Positions 48,145-58,855 of a stretch of 64,000 nucleotides of DNA are shown here, piece after piece. Source of the stretch: Sipunculus nudus. Taxonomy: Eukaryota; Annelida; Sipuncula; Golfingiida; Sipunculidae. A model generated the notes under the pieces. That model ran no database searches, was not told the DNA's origin, and worked only from the letters and a program-made list of their open reading frames with translations. How positions within the stretch are numbered: position 1 is the first letter of the stretch; every line of letters starts with the position of its first letter. The stretch spans positions 61,113,300-61,177,299 of the forward strand of contig CM049314.1 in the NCBI GenBank assembly GCA_026874595.1, read 5' to 3'. Both the position numbers and the translations under genes were made by a program.

Positions 48145-48244
48145 TCTGACTGGAATGATGGGACAGCACTGCTAGCCCTGGTTGATGCTGTAGGAGGGGA
48201 TGCCCCACAGTCACAGAATGACTGGACCACCAACTTACAAAATG
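48145..48244 (+). CDS. Filamin-type actin crosslinker, coding exon 5: third CH domain, middle
   Basis: Residues 263-295. SDWNDGTALLALVDAVGGDA, then PQSQNDWTTNLQN. The SDWNDG.AL word is the same as in CH2 (NSDWNDGVAL), confirming a second type-2-like CH domain. Acceptor acatccag at 48144, donor GTAGGT at 48245, phase 0 in and phase 1 out. The last 37 bases of the exon and the donor are the first unit of a degenerate tandem array that runs into the intron. Confidence 0.9.
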
Positions 48245-48660
48245 GTAGGTATCACTGTAACAAAATACCAACAGTGTCTGTAATACATGGACACAGAGTG
48301 ACTGGATCACAAACTTGCAAAACGGTAGGTATATATCAGTCTTACAAAATACCCAGAATATCTGTAATACACGGACACTAAAGACTGGGTCAGCAACTTA
48401 TAAACAGTAGGTTACACTTTGACAAAATACCAAAAGTATCTATAATGATGGGGTCACCAACTTACAAAATGATGGGCTTCACTGTAACAAAATACCCACA
48501 GGATCTATATTACACAGTCACAAAACAACTGGACCACCAGCTTACAAAATGGTAGGTATATCACTGTAACTAAAAACCCACAGTATACAGAGACAGAATG
48601 ATACAGAGACAGAATGATTGGGTCACCAACTTAAAAAATAGTAGGTATCTCGCTGAAACA
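48208..48660 (+). repeat. Exon-end and splice-donor minisatellite, about six degenerate units
   Basis: Unit 1 is the end of coding exon 5, its GTAGGT donor and about 45 bp of intron. The following units repeat 'gactgg.tcac.aacttacaaaa' + donor + 'atcactgtaacaaaatac'. Donor-like GTAGG occurs at 48245 (real), 48325, 48407, 48552 and 48641; in the fourth unit it has mutated to GATGGG. Unit lengths range from about 68 to 90 bp. Confidence 0.85.
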
Positions 48661-49107
48661 TAAAAAATGACAAACATGCTGAAGTTTAAACACCAAGATC
48701 ACACCAAAACAATAATATTGCCTTACAAAAAAGGTCAGCCATGTGGCCTCTGAGCCATATGATGCCAGGTGCATGATTAGGAAAATGTATAATTTGGTAA
48801 AAGATTACTTTGCACTTTTTTTTTTTTTTTTTCCTCTCTCTTTTTTTCTTTTCTTTCTTCTGCTATGAGTTGTCAAGCAATCAACTTTATACCATGATAA
48901 CATTACTATATCTTTGGACCTTTAAATATGTTATAATGAAATAAGAAATGAGCTTTTTTTAGAGACAGAGCATTTCCTGAACAATTATGAACTCACTCTT
49001 GAATTTTAGTGATTGGTTATATCATAATATTGGGAGATAATGTAAAAACATTATCATTATTATCATGTAATCATTATATTAACTGATTTCAAAATCTGTT
49101 TTGCCAG
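48661..49107. other. Filamin-type gene intron 5, rest
   Basis: AT-rich with a T/CT-rich run at 48817-48862. No other feature. Confidence 0.75.
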
Positions 49108-49313
49108 CTATCAATGCAGCCACAGATATGGGTATAGACCCAATAATCACGGCCAAAGAAATGGCTGACACAGACGTTGATCATCTGGGTGTCATGGCGT
49201 ATGCAGCCTGGTTCCAACATGTTGCTAAACTGACTGATCCCAGCCAAGTGAAATCCAAAGCTGACATGGTGGCAGCATCAAGACTCATGCCATCAACGAA
49301 TGTCGCATCTCTG
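49108..49313 (+). CDS. Filamin-type actin crosslinker, coding exon 6: end of third CH domain and linker
   Basis: Residues 296-364. AINAATDMGIDPIITAKEMA, then DTDVDHLGVMAYAAWFQHV closes CH3 (compare ITPEE..DP..DE.S.MTYLS). It is followed by a linker, KLTDPSQVKSKADMVAASRL and so on. Acceptor ttgccag at 49107, donor GTGAGA at 49314, phase 1 in and phase 0 out. Confidence 0.92.
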
Positions 49314-49721
49314 GTGAGAATAATATGAAAATATGTACAGTCCGTCCCAAAACCCTTGTCTGCATGTTTTTTTCGCAATTGTTATTTAAAGAATATTCTT
49401 TAAAAATGCCCTTTGGCCTAAACAGATACTCTGCCAATTTTTGTGTAAAGTAGTAATATATTATGTAAAAAGTGTTTACTTTGCTACTCTTTTGCGTTAT
49501 TTATGCTGATTGACTGTGGATGGTGTCTTCCCGGCACTGCTGAACGGTATATTTCTCTACAGTACACTTTCCATGTCTATGGCTGCGTGTAGTGTTTGTT
49601 AGACAACAGTGACGTCAAAAAGATGTCACAATGATCGGTTGTGCATCACCTTCAATTGACAGTTTACCCGGCTTGTTTATTATGAGTTCTCTGGAGATTA
49701 AAAAGTGGTCAAGGCTGTAAA

Positions 49722-49890
49722 CTGTTTTGTCATATTTTGGATTATTTGTCTCAAACAAAATCAAAGCAAGGTAAGGCATTATTTTTTACGCAGGCAGTTG
49801 GCAGAATAGCTCCTGCAACCTTTGGACTAGAAAGGTGTGCACTGCTTTACTTGTATGAAAAATTATCCCAGAAAAACATGCAGACACAGG
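49722..49890 (+). repeat. Relative of the internal part of the 55.8-56.4 kb TIR element
   Basis: Shares 'catattttggattatttgtctca', 'gaatagctcctg.aacc' and 'cccagaaaaacatgc' with 56023-56160 in the same orientation. The terminal inverted repeats of the other copy are not visible here. Confidence 0.65.
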
Positions 49891-50001
49891 TACTGGGACA
49901 GACCATAATATTTAGTTTAAAGTCACCTATTTACATACTTTTCCTATTGAATTTATGTTATTTCTGACCTCCTACCCTGCACACATATTAATGAACTGTA
50001 G

Positions 50002-52538
50002 ATTTCACAATGTGGTACATTCCCCAAACACTACAGCGACCATAATGCAGTATACCTGAAACCATATTGGAATAAACCTGTCCAAGCACTCCATCCCTTT
50101 AGAGTTTGGAAATATAAAGAAGGAAACTATATTAAAATGAAAGACATGCTCCAGAAAATTAACTGGGATAATATTGTAGACAAAAAAGAATATGTCGACA
50201 TAGTTTACGAAAAATTTACGTCCACAGTCCTCTGTATATCAGAACAATGCATCCCAGTAAAAACAGTTAAAAACATAACTACCAATAAAGAATGGTTCAC
50301 TCATGAACTAAAATTAATAAAACGCAAGTGCTTAAGAATCAGATCCAAAGCAATGAGAACCAAAAATACAAATGATTGGGAATTATACAAAAATTCACGT
50401 AACAAATTTAATGCCGAGGTCAGAAAAGCCAAAAGTAAATATCCTTTAAAACTAGCAAATGATCTGAAGGAAAATCTTCATAACAAGACATACTGGTGGA
50501 AAACCATAGACGGCCTTATGAAAGGAACAACACATAAGACACTACCACCACTGGACAAAGGATATGAATTGTATGTTACACTACCCAAAGAAAAAGCAGA
50601 ACTGTTAAACAACGAATTTATACAACAAACAATACTAAATCACAATAGCAATTATGTTCCCTTAACACCAAGAAAAACAAATAACAAATTAGAAGAAGTA
50701 CAATTCGAAATAAATGATATAGAATCAATTATGAAATCCCTAGATACAAGTAAATCTAAGGGACCAGATGATATACATCCCTTCATTCTAAAGACGTTAT
50801 AAAGAATTATCATACCCTATTCAAAAAATTGCTGAACTTTCCTTTAACACAGGAAAACTACCTACCCTATGGAAAAAGGCAAATGTCACACCTATCTTTA
50901 AAAGTGGTGATCCTAAACAACCAGTAAACTACAGACCCATATCACTAACAAGCTGTATATGTAAAATAATAGAGAAAATTATATTTGCCAGAATGCTTAA
51001 CTTCTTTAAAGAAAACAGAATTATATCAGCATACCAATCAGGATTTTTACCTAGAGACTCTGCAGTGTATCAATTAACAGACTTGTACAATACTATCACC
51101 TATGATTTAGACAATGGAAAAGAAGGAATAGGAATCTTTCTAGATATAAGTAAGGCTTTTGATAAAGTCTGGACAGATGGCCTTCTCAGTAAGCTACTCT
51201 CAGCAGGAATAACAGGTAAACTGCACAGATGGTTATACAACTATTTAACAAATAGACAACAACGAGTTATTATAGAAAATGCTCCCTCGGAATGGAAATT
51301 CCTACAGGCAGGGGTACCACAAGGATCGATCCTAGGACCCCTACTCTTCTTAGTCTTTATCGACGACATAGGAGAAAAACTCACAAGTAATATTCGTCTC
51401 TTTGCGGACAATACAATTTTATACCTAGCCATAGAAAATCCCATCCGAGCAGCCCAGATACTAAATGCTGACCTTGAAAAGATTTACCAGTGGTCAAGGA
51501 AGTGGCTAGTCACTTTCAATGCAGCAAAAACTGAATCGGTACTCTTTTCAAGGAAAACAGCACCTGTAAACCTCCCTGACTTATACCTAAATAAAACAAA
51601 AATAACTAGACTCAAAATGCACAAACATTTAGGAATAATCCTTAGCCATAATTGCAAATGGCAAGAACATATAAACTACATTGCAGCTAAAGCAATGAAC
51701 TTCTAATCTTAAGCAAGTTAAAACATCTCCTAGATAGAACAACCTTACAAAATATATATTTCTCATATATCAGACCCCTCTTAGAATATGGAAACATCTT
51801 ATGGAGCAACTGTACCCAGGAACAAGATCAGACACTTGAAAAAATACAACTGATAGCTGCAAGAATTGTAACGGGAGGGGTAAAAGGAACATCACATGAA
51901 CTCTTTTATCTTGAATCAGGATGGGAAACTCTCCAAAAGAGAAGAGAAAACAAACAAATCCTCCTTGTACATAAAATGATTAACAACGAAAGTCCGCAGT
52001 ATCTACGCATTCTTCTTCCACCTCCACATAGTAACATATACGAAACCAGATTTGTAATACACAAGCTTACTCCAATACAAGAAAAATCTGATTTATATTT
52101 CAACTCTTTTCTCCCAAAATCAATCAGATTTTGGAACCACAGGATCTTGATAAGAAAGCTTGCTTGACAAGTGCCTCATTAAACTACCAATTGAAAAAAT
52201 CAGCTCTAAGAACTAAAACACCGACGTACTACAACTCAGGAACCAGAAAATCACAAATAATCCATGCACGCATGAGAATGAAATGTAGTGATCTAAATTA
52301 TCATATGTACACAAGACATTTTAGTGACACCAAAAACTGTCAATGTGGCCACCCATCAGAAGATCCCAACCACTACCTACTGCAATGCCACCTCTATAAC
52401 TCCACTAGGAAAACATACTTACCTAGGGATACCCCATTAAAAGTTCTACTTTTTGGTGACCCAAAAATAGATGACAAATCAAACAAGGAAATATTTGAAT
52501 CAGTAGCAAACTTTATTGAAAACTCAAACAGATTCTAA
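50002..52538 (+). pseudogene. Jockey/CR1-like non-LTR retrotransposon ORF2 remnant, 5' truncated, frameshifted
   Basis: Opens inside an APE-type endonuclease domain (HYSDHNAVYLKP, the SDH motif), then a spacer, then reverse transcriptase: SKGPDDIHPFIL, then NYRPISLTSCICKIIEKII, FLDISKAFDKVWTDGLLSKL, AGVPQGSILGPLLF and the catalytic box FADNTILYL. The C-terminal part has a Cys/His cluster (CQCGHPSEDPNHYLLQC), as found at the end of such ORF2 proteins. The frame changes near 50800, 51700 and 52160, with stops at 50802, 51706 and 52167, and the FADD box reads FADN. It is a dead copy. The family call rests on motif order; the exact clade is uncertain. Confidence 0.85.
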
Positions 52539-52880
52539 CATAAAATAATTTGATGATTTTGACAAACTCATCCCACACCCACCAAAACTCTTTCTCTCCT
52601 CTCAACTGGCACCTTACACTTTCCAAATCACAACTAAAAACATAGTCATTATGCTATCCACATCTTCCATGATACTTCAGTCATCAATATGTTAACATCA
52701 CACCCCCCCCCCCTGCCATGCATCAGAAAATTACCACTTTAGAATTCAGGAGCGAGCTTTATAAGCTTTAAGTAGCTTGCGCTCAATCTATTGATACATG
52801 TTTATATTTATATATGTGCTTAGGTAGAATACCACATGAATGTACTTACTATGTATTGTGTCAATAAATCATTCAAACTG
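52539..52880 (+). mobile_element. 3' untranslated end of the LINE remnant
   Basis: Continues from the last stop to a 'gtgtcaataaatcattcaaa' end near 52880, after which unrelated sequence begins. It contains a C run at 52706-52715. No clear target-site duplication was found because the 5' end is truncated and its edge is not sharp. Confidence 0.55.
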
Positions 52881-52909
52881 TAGGTCATTCCTTTTAAGAA
52901 AAAATTATA

Positions 52910-53220
52910 TATTGCCTCTTCAGCAGATGCCTAAGCTTGTTTATCTGCAGTCTGTCAGTAAACAGGGTACATGTGTCAGTGTCGACCAACAGAAAAACAA
53001 TGCAACCTAAGGTGTTTGGTTTCATATGTGTGGAAGTTAAAAGGTCACTAGTTGCAAAAGCCCTTTGCAAAACTCTTGTTTGTCTGATTGGCCCCCAGAT
53101 TTCCTTGAGGAATTTTTTTGGTATATTTTTATGGCTCCCCACATGTTATAAACATGTGGTTAAAAACAAAGGGAACAGCATGTGTGTGGTCAGATCAGCT
53201 GTTTCTGGCTTATTTTTATA
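52910..53220 (+). repeat. Dispersed repeat, inverse copy of 40180-40460
   Basis: See the 40-kb copy. The 94-codon open frame on the + strand lies wholly in it and has no domain. Confidence 0.55.
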
Positions 53221-54240
53221 AAATGTTTAAAGGATTCTCTTTACTTAATAAACATCTGGTTACAGAACAGACCCCTCAGAGTTTTATGTAACTGAAAGAT
53301 GAGATGTTGAATTGTAACCCAAGTTTTAAAAACTTCACAAACAGGTAGGGTACTACATCGTGTTTAAATGTTTAATAAAGTGACTGAGAGTCACAGCATT
53401 TTAGAACCAATCTGAATTAAGTAGAGTGTCAGCTGTCCAGACAGCTTTTGAGTAAAAAAGTTATTAATTTGAATGTGTGATAATTAGGATTATCACCAAG
53501 CAGATCATACTTGATTTAAAAATAATCTTGTAAAACTCAGTAAGTATTTCATAATTTCAAATACATGATATTTATCATCCAGTTTTCCTGTAAACCCTTT
53601 AATTGATTTTAGTCACTTTGTATTAATTTTCTAAAACTTACAAAAAATTACAGAAAAAAATTACAAATTTTTATACCCAATTTTTAAATTATCTTGTTAC
53701 AATTAATGTGATGATATTTGCACTTTCATTCTTAAAAAAGATATCATATTTGCAGTAAACACAATTCAGACCAGATACCAGTGAAGTAATATTTATGAAA
53801 GCCCTTCATAGGAAACAAGATTATTTGAAGCCCTGGAATAGTTATAGAAAATATATACTTGTAAAACATGATTGATTAGATGATATTTGTATTATGCAGT
53901 CATACAGTCTATATACTTGTAAAATGTATGATTGATTTGATGATAATGTTGTGGTATCCAGTAATCATAACTAGGCTCTACTAGCTGTTTTATAGTTATT
54001 ACCTGATGGGTGGTTTGCATGTTACCATGTAATGGTGTTTTTTACAGCAGGTATTCTCAGTCTGAAATGTTTATGTTTGCTGTTTTATTATATAATGACA
54101 ATGGAGTGTTCAGGAGTTTGTATTGTACAGTACTATAGCTGATATCACTCTGACATCAGTCCTGGCAAACAAGATCATAAAACACGGCGGTCACAAATAG
54201 TTCTCCTTTTTTTTTTCTTTTTTTTTTTTAAATTTTTTTT

Positions 54241-54613
54241 TATGGAGGTAACCGCCTCCATTTTTTTTAAAGCTTGATTAACTAAGTCTATATACTACCA
54301 CAGAATTTCAATTCCGGTTTCGGACTCTGTGACAGGGGCTTGCACACATGCTCTGGCGTCAACCAGGCTCGGTGATTCACTCCTGCGGGTCCTGGGTGTG
54401 TCTCATCCCCATTGCTGGGTCATAACACCGAGGAACCCTAGAAAGGCGCACTCTTTTGTGAGTGAAACCCGACTGTTGGGTACAGTCTCCCCATTGGGCC
54501 TGCAGTGCACCCACTCTGGGTATGGGTCGACCGTGAAAAATCTCAGCTGAGATTCGAACTCACGATTTCCCGGCTTTGAGCCCTGCGCTCTACCCCTGAG
54601 CCACAGAAGCCGG
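54241..54613 (-). mobile_element. tRNA-derived SINE, copy 2
   Basis: Read on the - strand: head CGGCTTCTGTGGCTCAGGGG, B box GTTCGAATCTC, body 'cagctgagatttttcacgg', 'gtttcactcacaaaagagtg', 'ggttcctcggtgttatgacc', 'ggacccgcaggagtgaatca', then a diverged tail ending near a T-run. The head is well kept, and this looks the youngest of the four copies. Confidence 0.87.
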
Positions 54614-55497
54614 TACAAATAGTTCTCCTTGTTTCTTGTTTGTTTCTCTGCTCCTCCTGGCAGTCTGATCTGATTCTGGTCACATGATATTTAATTTATT
54701 CCTGATTGGTTGGATCATGTCCCAGAATGAAATCTGGTAACCTGGAAAAAATTGACAATTTAAGAATCTAAATGTCTAGGGCAAAGTATGGCTTTGTCTA
54801 AGACAATCTTTTATCTGGCTTTAATTATTTTTCATATAATTTCATTTTAATGGTGTCCCAGATTCATATTTAATCACATGAAGAGCAATTGCTCAAATTA
54901 ATAATCAAAAGACTTCTGTCATTTCAAAATACACTAAATGTAACATCAAATATCTGTTTTAATATATCTGTTATAGTATATCTGTTACATGTATGTACCC
55001 TGTATACAGGCTATAAAACATTCGTATTTTTATAGGTATCTAGATTTACATTTATTTTTAACTAAATGGAGAGGAAAAGCTCAAATTTATGATCATTAGA
55101 CTTCTGTCATTCTAAAATACACTAAATGTATCATAAAGTTCAACTGTTTTAATTATTGATTTGGGTATAAAAACTTGTATATACCTGTTATACACACATA
55201 CATACATTCCCTCATAAATGTTTCAGGAAGCAGTATATTGTTTGGCTAAATATAAGTGCCAAGAAAAATATTTGTCGATATTATATGATATTTTTTTATT
55301 TGTTTTAGGCATAAGACCTCAATTGTTTTAAAAAAAAACTTGCTTTGTGTTTATGAAGAATAACTCTTAAGGTCCAGGATAAGCTCTGTAGGGTATGGAA
55401 GTATTTTTTTTGTGCTAAACCCTATAATAGTTTATCTGTATCCTTTATAGAATTCTCAAATTATGATTTTCCATATTATTTTGTTGTTTCCTTTCAG

Positions 55498-55653
55498 ACA
55501 ACTTTTAACTTAGAGATGACTGAAGATCGGGCAGATAAAGGTCGGGTCAAGGTTGAAGTCACTGGTCCCTCAAGTCAACCACCTGCGAGACTGGAGTTCC
55601 GTGGTAATGCAGGGAGAGTGGAATTTACGCCAGTCGAGCCAGGAGAGCACCAG
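55498..55653 (+). CDS. Filamin-type actin crosslinker, coding exon 7: first Ig-filamin repeat, first part
   Basis: Residues 365-416. TTFNLEMTEDRADKGRVKVE, then VTGPSSQPPARLEFRGNAGR and VEFTPVEPGEHQ. The pattern VEFTP.E.GEH is the hallmark strand and turn of filamin Ig repeats. Acceptor ctttcag at 55497, donor GTAGGC at 55654, phase 0 both sides. The last 27 bases with the donor are duplicated 138 bp downstream. Confidence 0.9.
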
Positions 55654-55902
55654 GTAGGCATCAAAGTCGCGAAATGGAATCTTAACTAATTGACCTATCC
55701 ACCAAAGCCCATATGCTCCACCCTTTTAATCTAATTATTATATAATGAGCCCCAAAACACTTCTACGCCAGTCGAGCCAGGAGAGCACCAGGTAGGCATC
55801 AAAGTCGCGAAATGGAATCTTAACTAATTGACCTATCCATCAAAGCCCATATGCTCCACCCTTTTAATCTAATTATTATATAATGAGCCCCAAAACACTT
55901 CT
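55627..55902 (+). repeat. 138-bp tandem duplication covering the end of coding exon 7 and its donor
   Basis: 55627-55764 and 55765-55902 are nearly identical (one c/t difference noted, 55702 against 55840). Each unit has the last 27 exon bases, the GTAGGC donor and the first 80 bp or so of the adjoining TIR element. Use of the second donor (55792) would add intron sequence with an in-frame TAA about 36 bases after the first donor. Confidence 0.9.
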
Positions 55903-56363
55903 ACATGCCCATGGTTGTGGAAGCACCTTACAAGACAATAATGAAAGTTATCACAAAAGTTTATGATGTCTGACGTTGCATTGATTGACATCATCAACTG
56001 GATGAATATGTCGCAGTTATTGTTAACTGTCTTGCCATATTTTGGATTATTTGTCTCATACAAATTACTAGGGGGAATAGCTCCTGTAACCTATGGACGA
56101 GAATGTTTCATACTGTCTCCTTTGTATAAAACGATTACCCAGAAAACATGCCAACATGATTTCTAATACAGACTACACATGTTCTGTTTGGAAGAGCTCT
56201 GCCAAATTATGCAAATTTAGTTCTTGTCAGATGATTGATGGTTACAATGCCAATGGTCACCCGATTGGTTCAATTTTTGGTTGCTCGTTAGTCCAATGCT
56301 TAAGATTATTTATTTTATGAATATTCGATTAAGGTCACTTAGAGTTCATGGATAGGTCAATTA
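55825..56363. mobile_element. TIR element (MITE), 539 bp
   Basis: TAATTGACCTATCCA at 55825-55839 (and in the duplicated left end at 55687-55701) is the exact reverse complement of TGGATAGGTCAATTA at 56349-56363. TA at both outer edges would fit a TA target duplication as in Tc1/mariner-type MITEs. No transposase ORF. The left end was copied by the 138-bp duplication, so the insertion is older than that duplication. Confidence 0.75.
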
Positions 56364-56411
56364 TACAAGTATACTGTGATATAGCAGAATCTACACCATG
56401 TCAGTCTGAAT

Positions 56412-56806
56412 GTAAGTCGAGTCCAGGCCACTCAAATCTGGATCTGAGTCCAGTTCAAACCCACATTTTTCAAAGAAATTTAAAATGAAAATTGTGCATT
56501 TTGATTTAAGTTTACACCTACTTTTTACTTGAGTGTTTGGTTACATTTAGCTCCCCATGCAGAATCAAAGTTTGATATTTATAATCTTATATTTTTTTTA
56601 ATATTCTGTATCAGTATTGTACACATGTGTATGATCAGTTAATATACTCTTTATCATTTGTATTTTCTACAATGATTCCTGATGGGCTCAGCCTAATGTC
56701 TCGAGTCCTTACCTCCAAGTCTGATTAAAAATCAGAGTCCAGAACCCACGAGTCAGAATCAGAGTCCCTAAAAGGTGGACTCTAATCAGGACCGGAGTCT
56801 TTTAAG
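56412..56806 (-). repeat. GGACTC-rich element, copy B (inverse)
   Basis: Reverse complement shows 'gagtggcctggactcgac' and arrays of GGACTCTGA/GGACTC words at both ends, matching copy A at 46757-47192 in layout. The two copies face opposite directions 9 kb apart. Confidence 0.65.
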
Positions 56807-57008
56807 TTCTTGCATTCTTGGGTTAGGACAGGTTTGTGGGGCTTACACCAGGTTAGTGCTGGGTGGGCTTTACATGACACGGTTGACAATGGCTGAGTTG
56901 ACTGGTGTAGTTTCTGATAGATTGCGCTTTGATAGACTGTCATGAAATAATGCCAAATTCTACAGAACTTATGGGAATTTTATACTAATTAATATCCTTG
57001 TCTTCCAG

Positions 57009-57143
57009 GTTGTTGTGTATTACGATGGTGAGTTGGTACGTGGCTTCCCTGCCACTGTAGATGTAATTGGACAGGTAGTCTCAGTTACTCTGGCAGAACC
57101 AATTCCAGAATCCCTCACCCTTAACGTACCCACAGAAATCAAG
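57009..57143 (+). CDS. Filamin-type actin crosslinker, coding exon 8: end of first Ig repeat, start of second
   Basis: Residues 417-461. VVVYYDGELVRGFPATVDVI completes Ig-filamin repeat 1 (family word V.V...G..V.GSPF.V.V), then GQVVSVTLAEPIPESLTLNV starts the next. Acceptor tcttccag at 57008, donor GTAAGC at 57144, phase 0 both sides. Confidence 0.9.
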
Positions 57144-58855
57144 GTAAGCACATAATCTGTGTAATAAGATTTAATTAATAAGATTATATAAGATAAAATT
57201 TTATGAAAAGACATGATATGTAAGGAGAGTAAATAACTATTATTTGCAAATTAATGTATTTGTGATTTTATCTTTAAAATATTCCAAATTGAAGCTAAGT
57301 TTCACAGTGACACAATATGAATAACATTCAAAATACCATTTCCAAAATATTCTGGTAATTAAAGCTCAGTCTCACATTAGTAAAATGTGAATTTCATACA
57401 CAAAACAATTCTGTGAACTAACATGGAGGGTTAGTACTGCTTGCTCTGTATAGATGGCAGTACCGTAGATCACTTGGTGCCTGTTGCAGTGGGGTCTTGA
57501 AAGGGTCACAGTAACTAAGAAAGTTTTGACTTTTCAGATTTATGATTACTAATTATGATGAAAAAGTAGGGCACTACTTGTTATAAGTACGTGGAAAAAA
57601 CATCATGGTTCCTTCAGAGAGTTTTAATTTTGACAAAAAGATATATAAAAAAGGATATGCTTAACATCCTTTTACACACAATGTAAGTGAAACTGATTTA
57701 TATTTTATAAAGATTTATATCATCCCTCCCCTGAAAACTTCTGTCATTATAACTTCATGAGCAGTGGGCAAGTAAGACTTCCATGTGACCTTTAAGTGAC
57801 TAACTGAACTCTGCAACAGTAACCTTTATTTCCTACATGAGAGTGAGCATCAGTAATATTAATCTGATATTTTATGTAATAAATAATCACCTAAATATGC
57901 AGTTCTACAACATGTATATGCCTCCAGGTCAGTTCATTGTTACTGGAGGACAAAGTGCATATTTCAGTTTACTGGGCCGTGACATATTGAGATGATTAAA
58001 TTAATTTAAGCACACCATCCCTTATGCTATGCAAAGAGCTGGACCTTTCACAGTCTAATAGCTTTGTAAGTACATGTGTTTCTCTAATTTGATTGCCAAG
58101 ACCTGAGCCACTGGCATGTCACATAAAATAGTTCTGCAGAAAAAAAAAATAAAAAGATTATGTAGTGTTATGTGATATTTTAAAAAGTAAAAAGTTTGAA
58201 AGAAACGTAGTAATGTGGCTGGGTCATACATTTGCCATGCATGAGTGTTTATCCTCTCAATGGTATTATAATGATTTTTTTCTGATATATATATGTGACC
58301 ATTCACCTATCAGCATCAGCTGCATGTACTTATTTTTACATACAACCTTTGTCCTTGTCTCCGTGTTTTTTTTTACGTGAGGTTCAGCGATCTTGAAAGA
58401 AAGGAACTTTTCAGATGCTGTCTTCTTTGAAGTCATGTCAGGCTGACAGCATCGATATTACATCAGTTTATTAAAAGGGTCACTGGAGCATTCTTTCCCC
58501 CTCACTTTATGATAATTTATTTTGGATATTTCTTTCTTTTGAACTTTCTTTCTTCAAACTTTCTCTCTTTTGAACAAGCATATCAGGTACATGCATAAGA
58601 TGTATGGGACAGAATGAGCCTCAGGTGCACCACAAGTTAAGTATATTATGAAGAACAATTTTGTGTCAAGGTTTTTTTTAAAGTAAATAAACTATATTTT
58701 TTAGGACTGTGTTTCAATTTGCTAGGAGGGGGGAAGCACATTCAGAGTTTATGCTGAATAAAAATATCAGGAAGGGTTCAGAGGAGTCCTGCTTGTCCTG
58801 CTTGAAGATTTGTTAATTTGCAAACTCCCTTCAACAGGTTTTGCCTTTTTCACTG

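Larger units (their letters stand above)
49314..55497. other. Filamin-type gene intron 6
   Basis: A 6.2-kb intron hosting a repeat related to the 56-kb MITE (49722-49890), a truncated LINE (50002-52880), a dispersed repeat (52910-53220) and a SINE (54241-54613). The remaining sequence (53.2-54.2 and 54.6-55.5 kb) is AT-rich with nothing recognised. Phases on both sides are 0, so no exon is required between. Confidence 0.8.
55654..57008. other. Filamin-type gene intron 7
   Basis: Holds the duplicated donor, the TIR element and the inverse GGACTC-type element. No exon in between was recognised. Confidence 0.8.

Noticed and set aside
49610-49617. Perfect CRE (TGACGTCA) as a regulatory site
   Set aside because: A single 8-mer in a repeat-containing intron; another lies inside coding sequence at 17424-17431. 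There is no supporting context.
50137-51706. Two long frames as host genes
   Set aside because: They are the broken endonuclease/reverse transcriptase ORF of a LINE.
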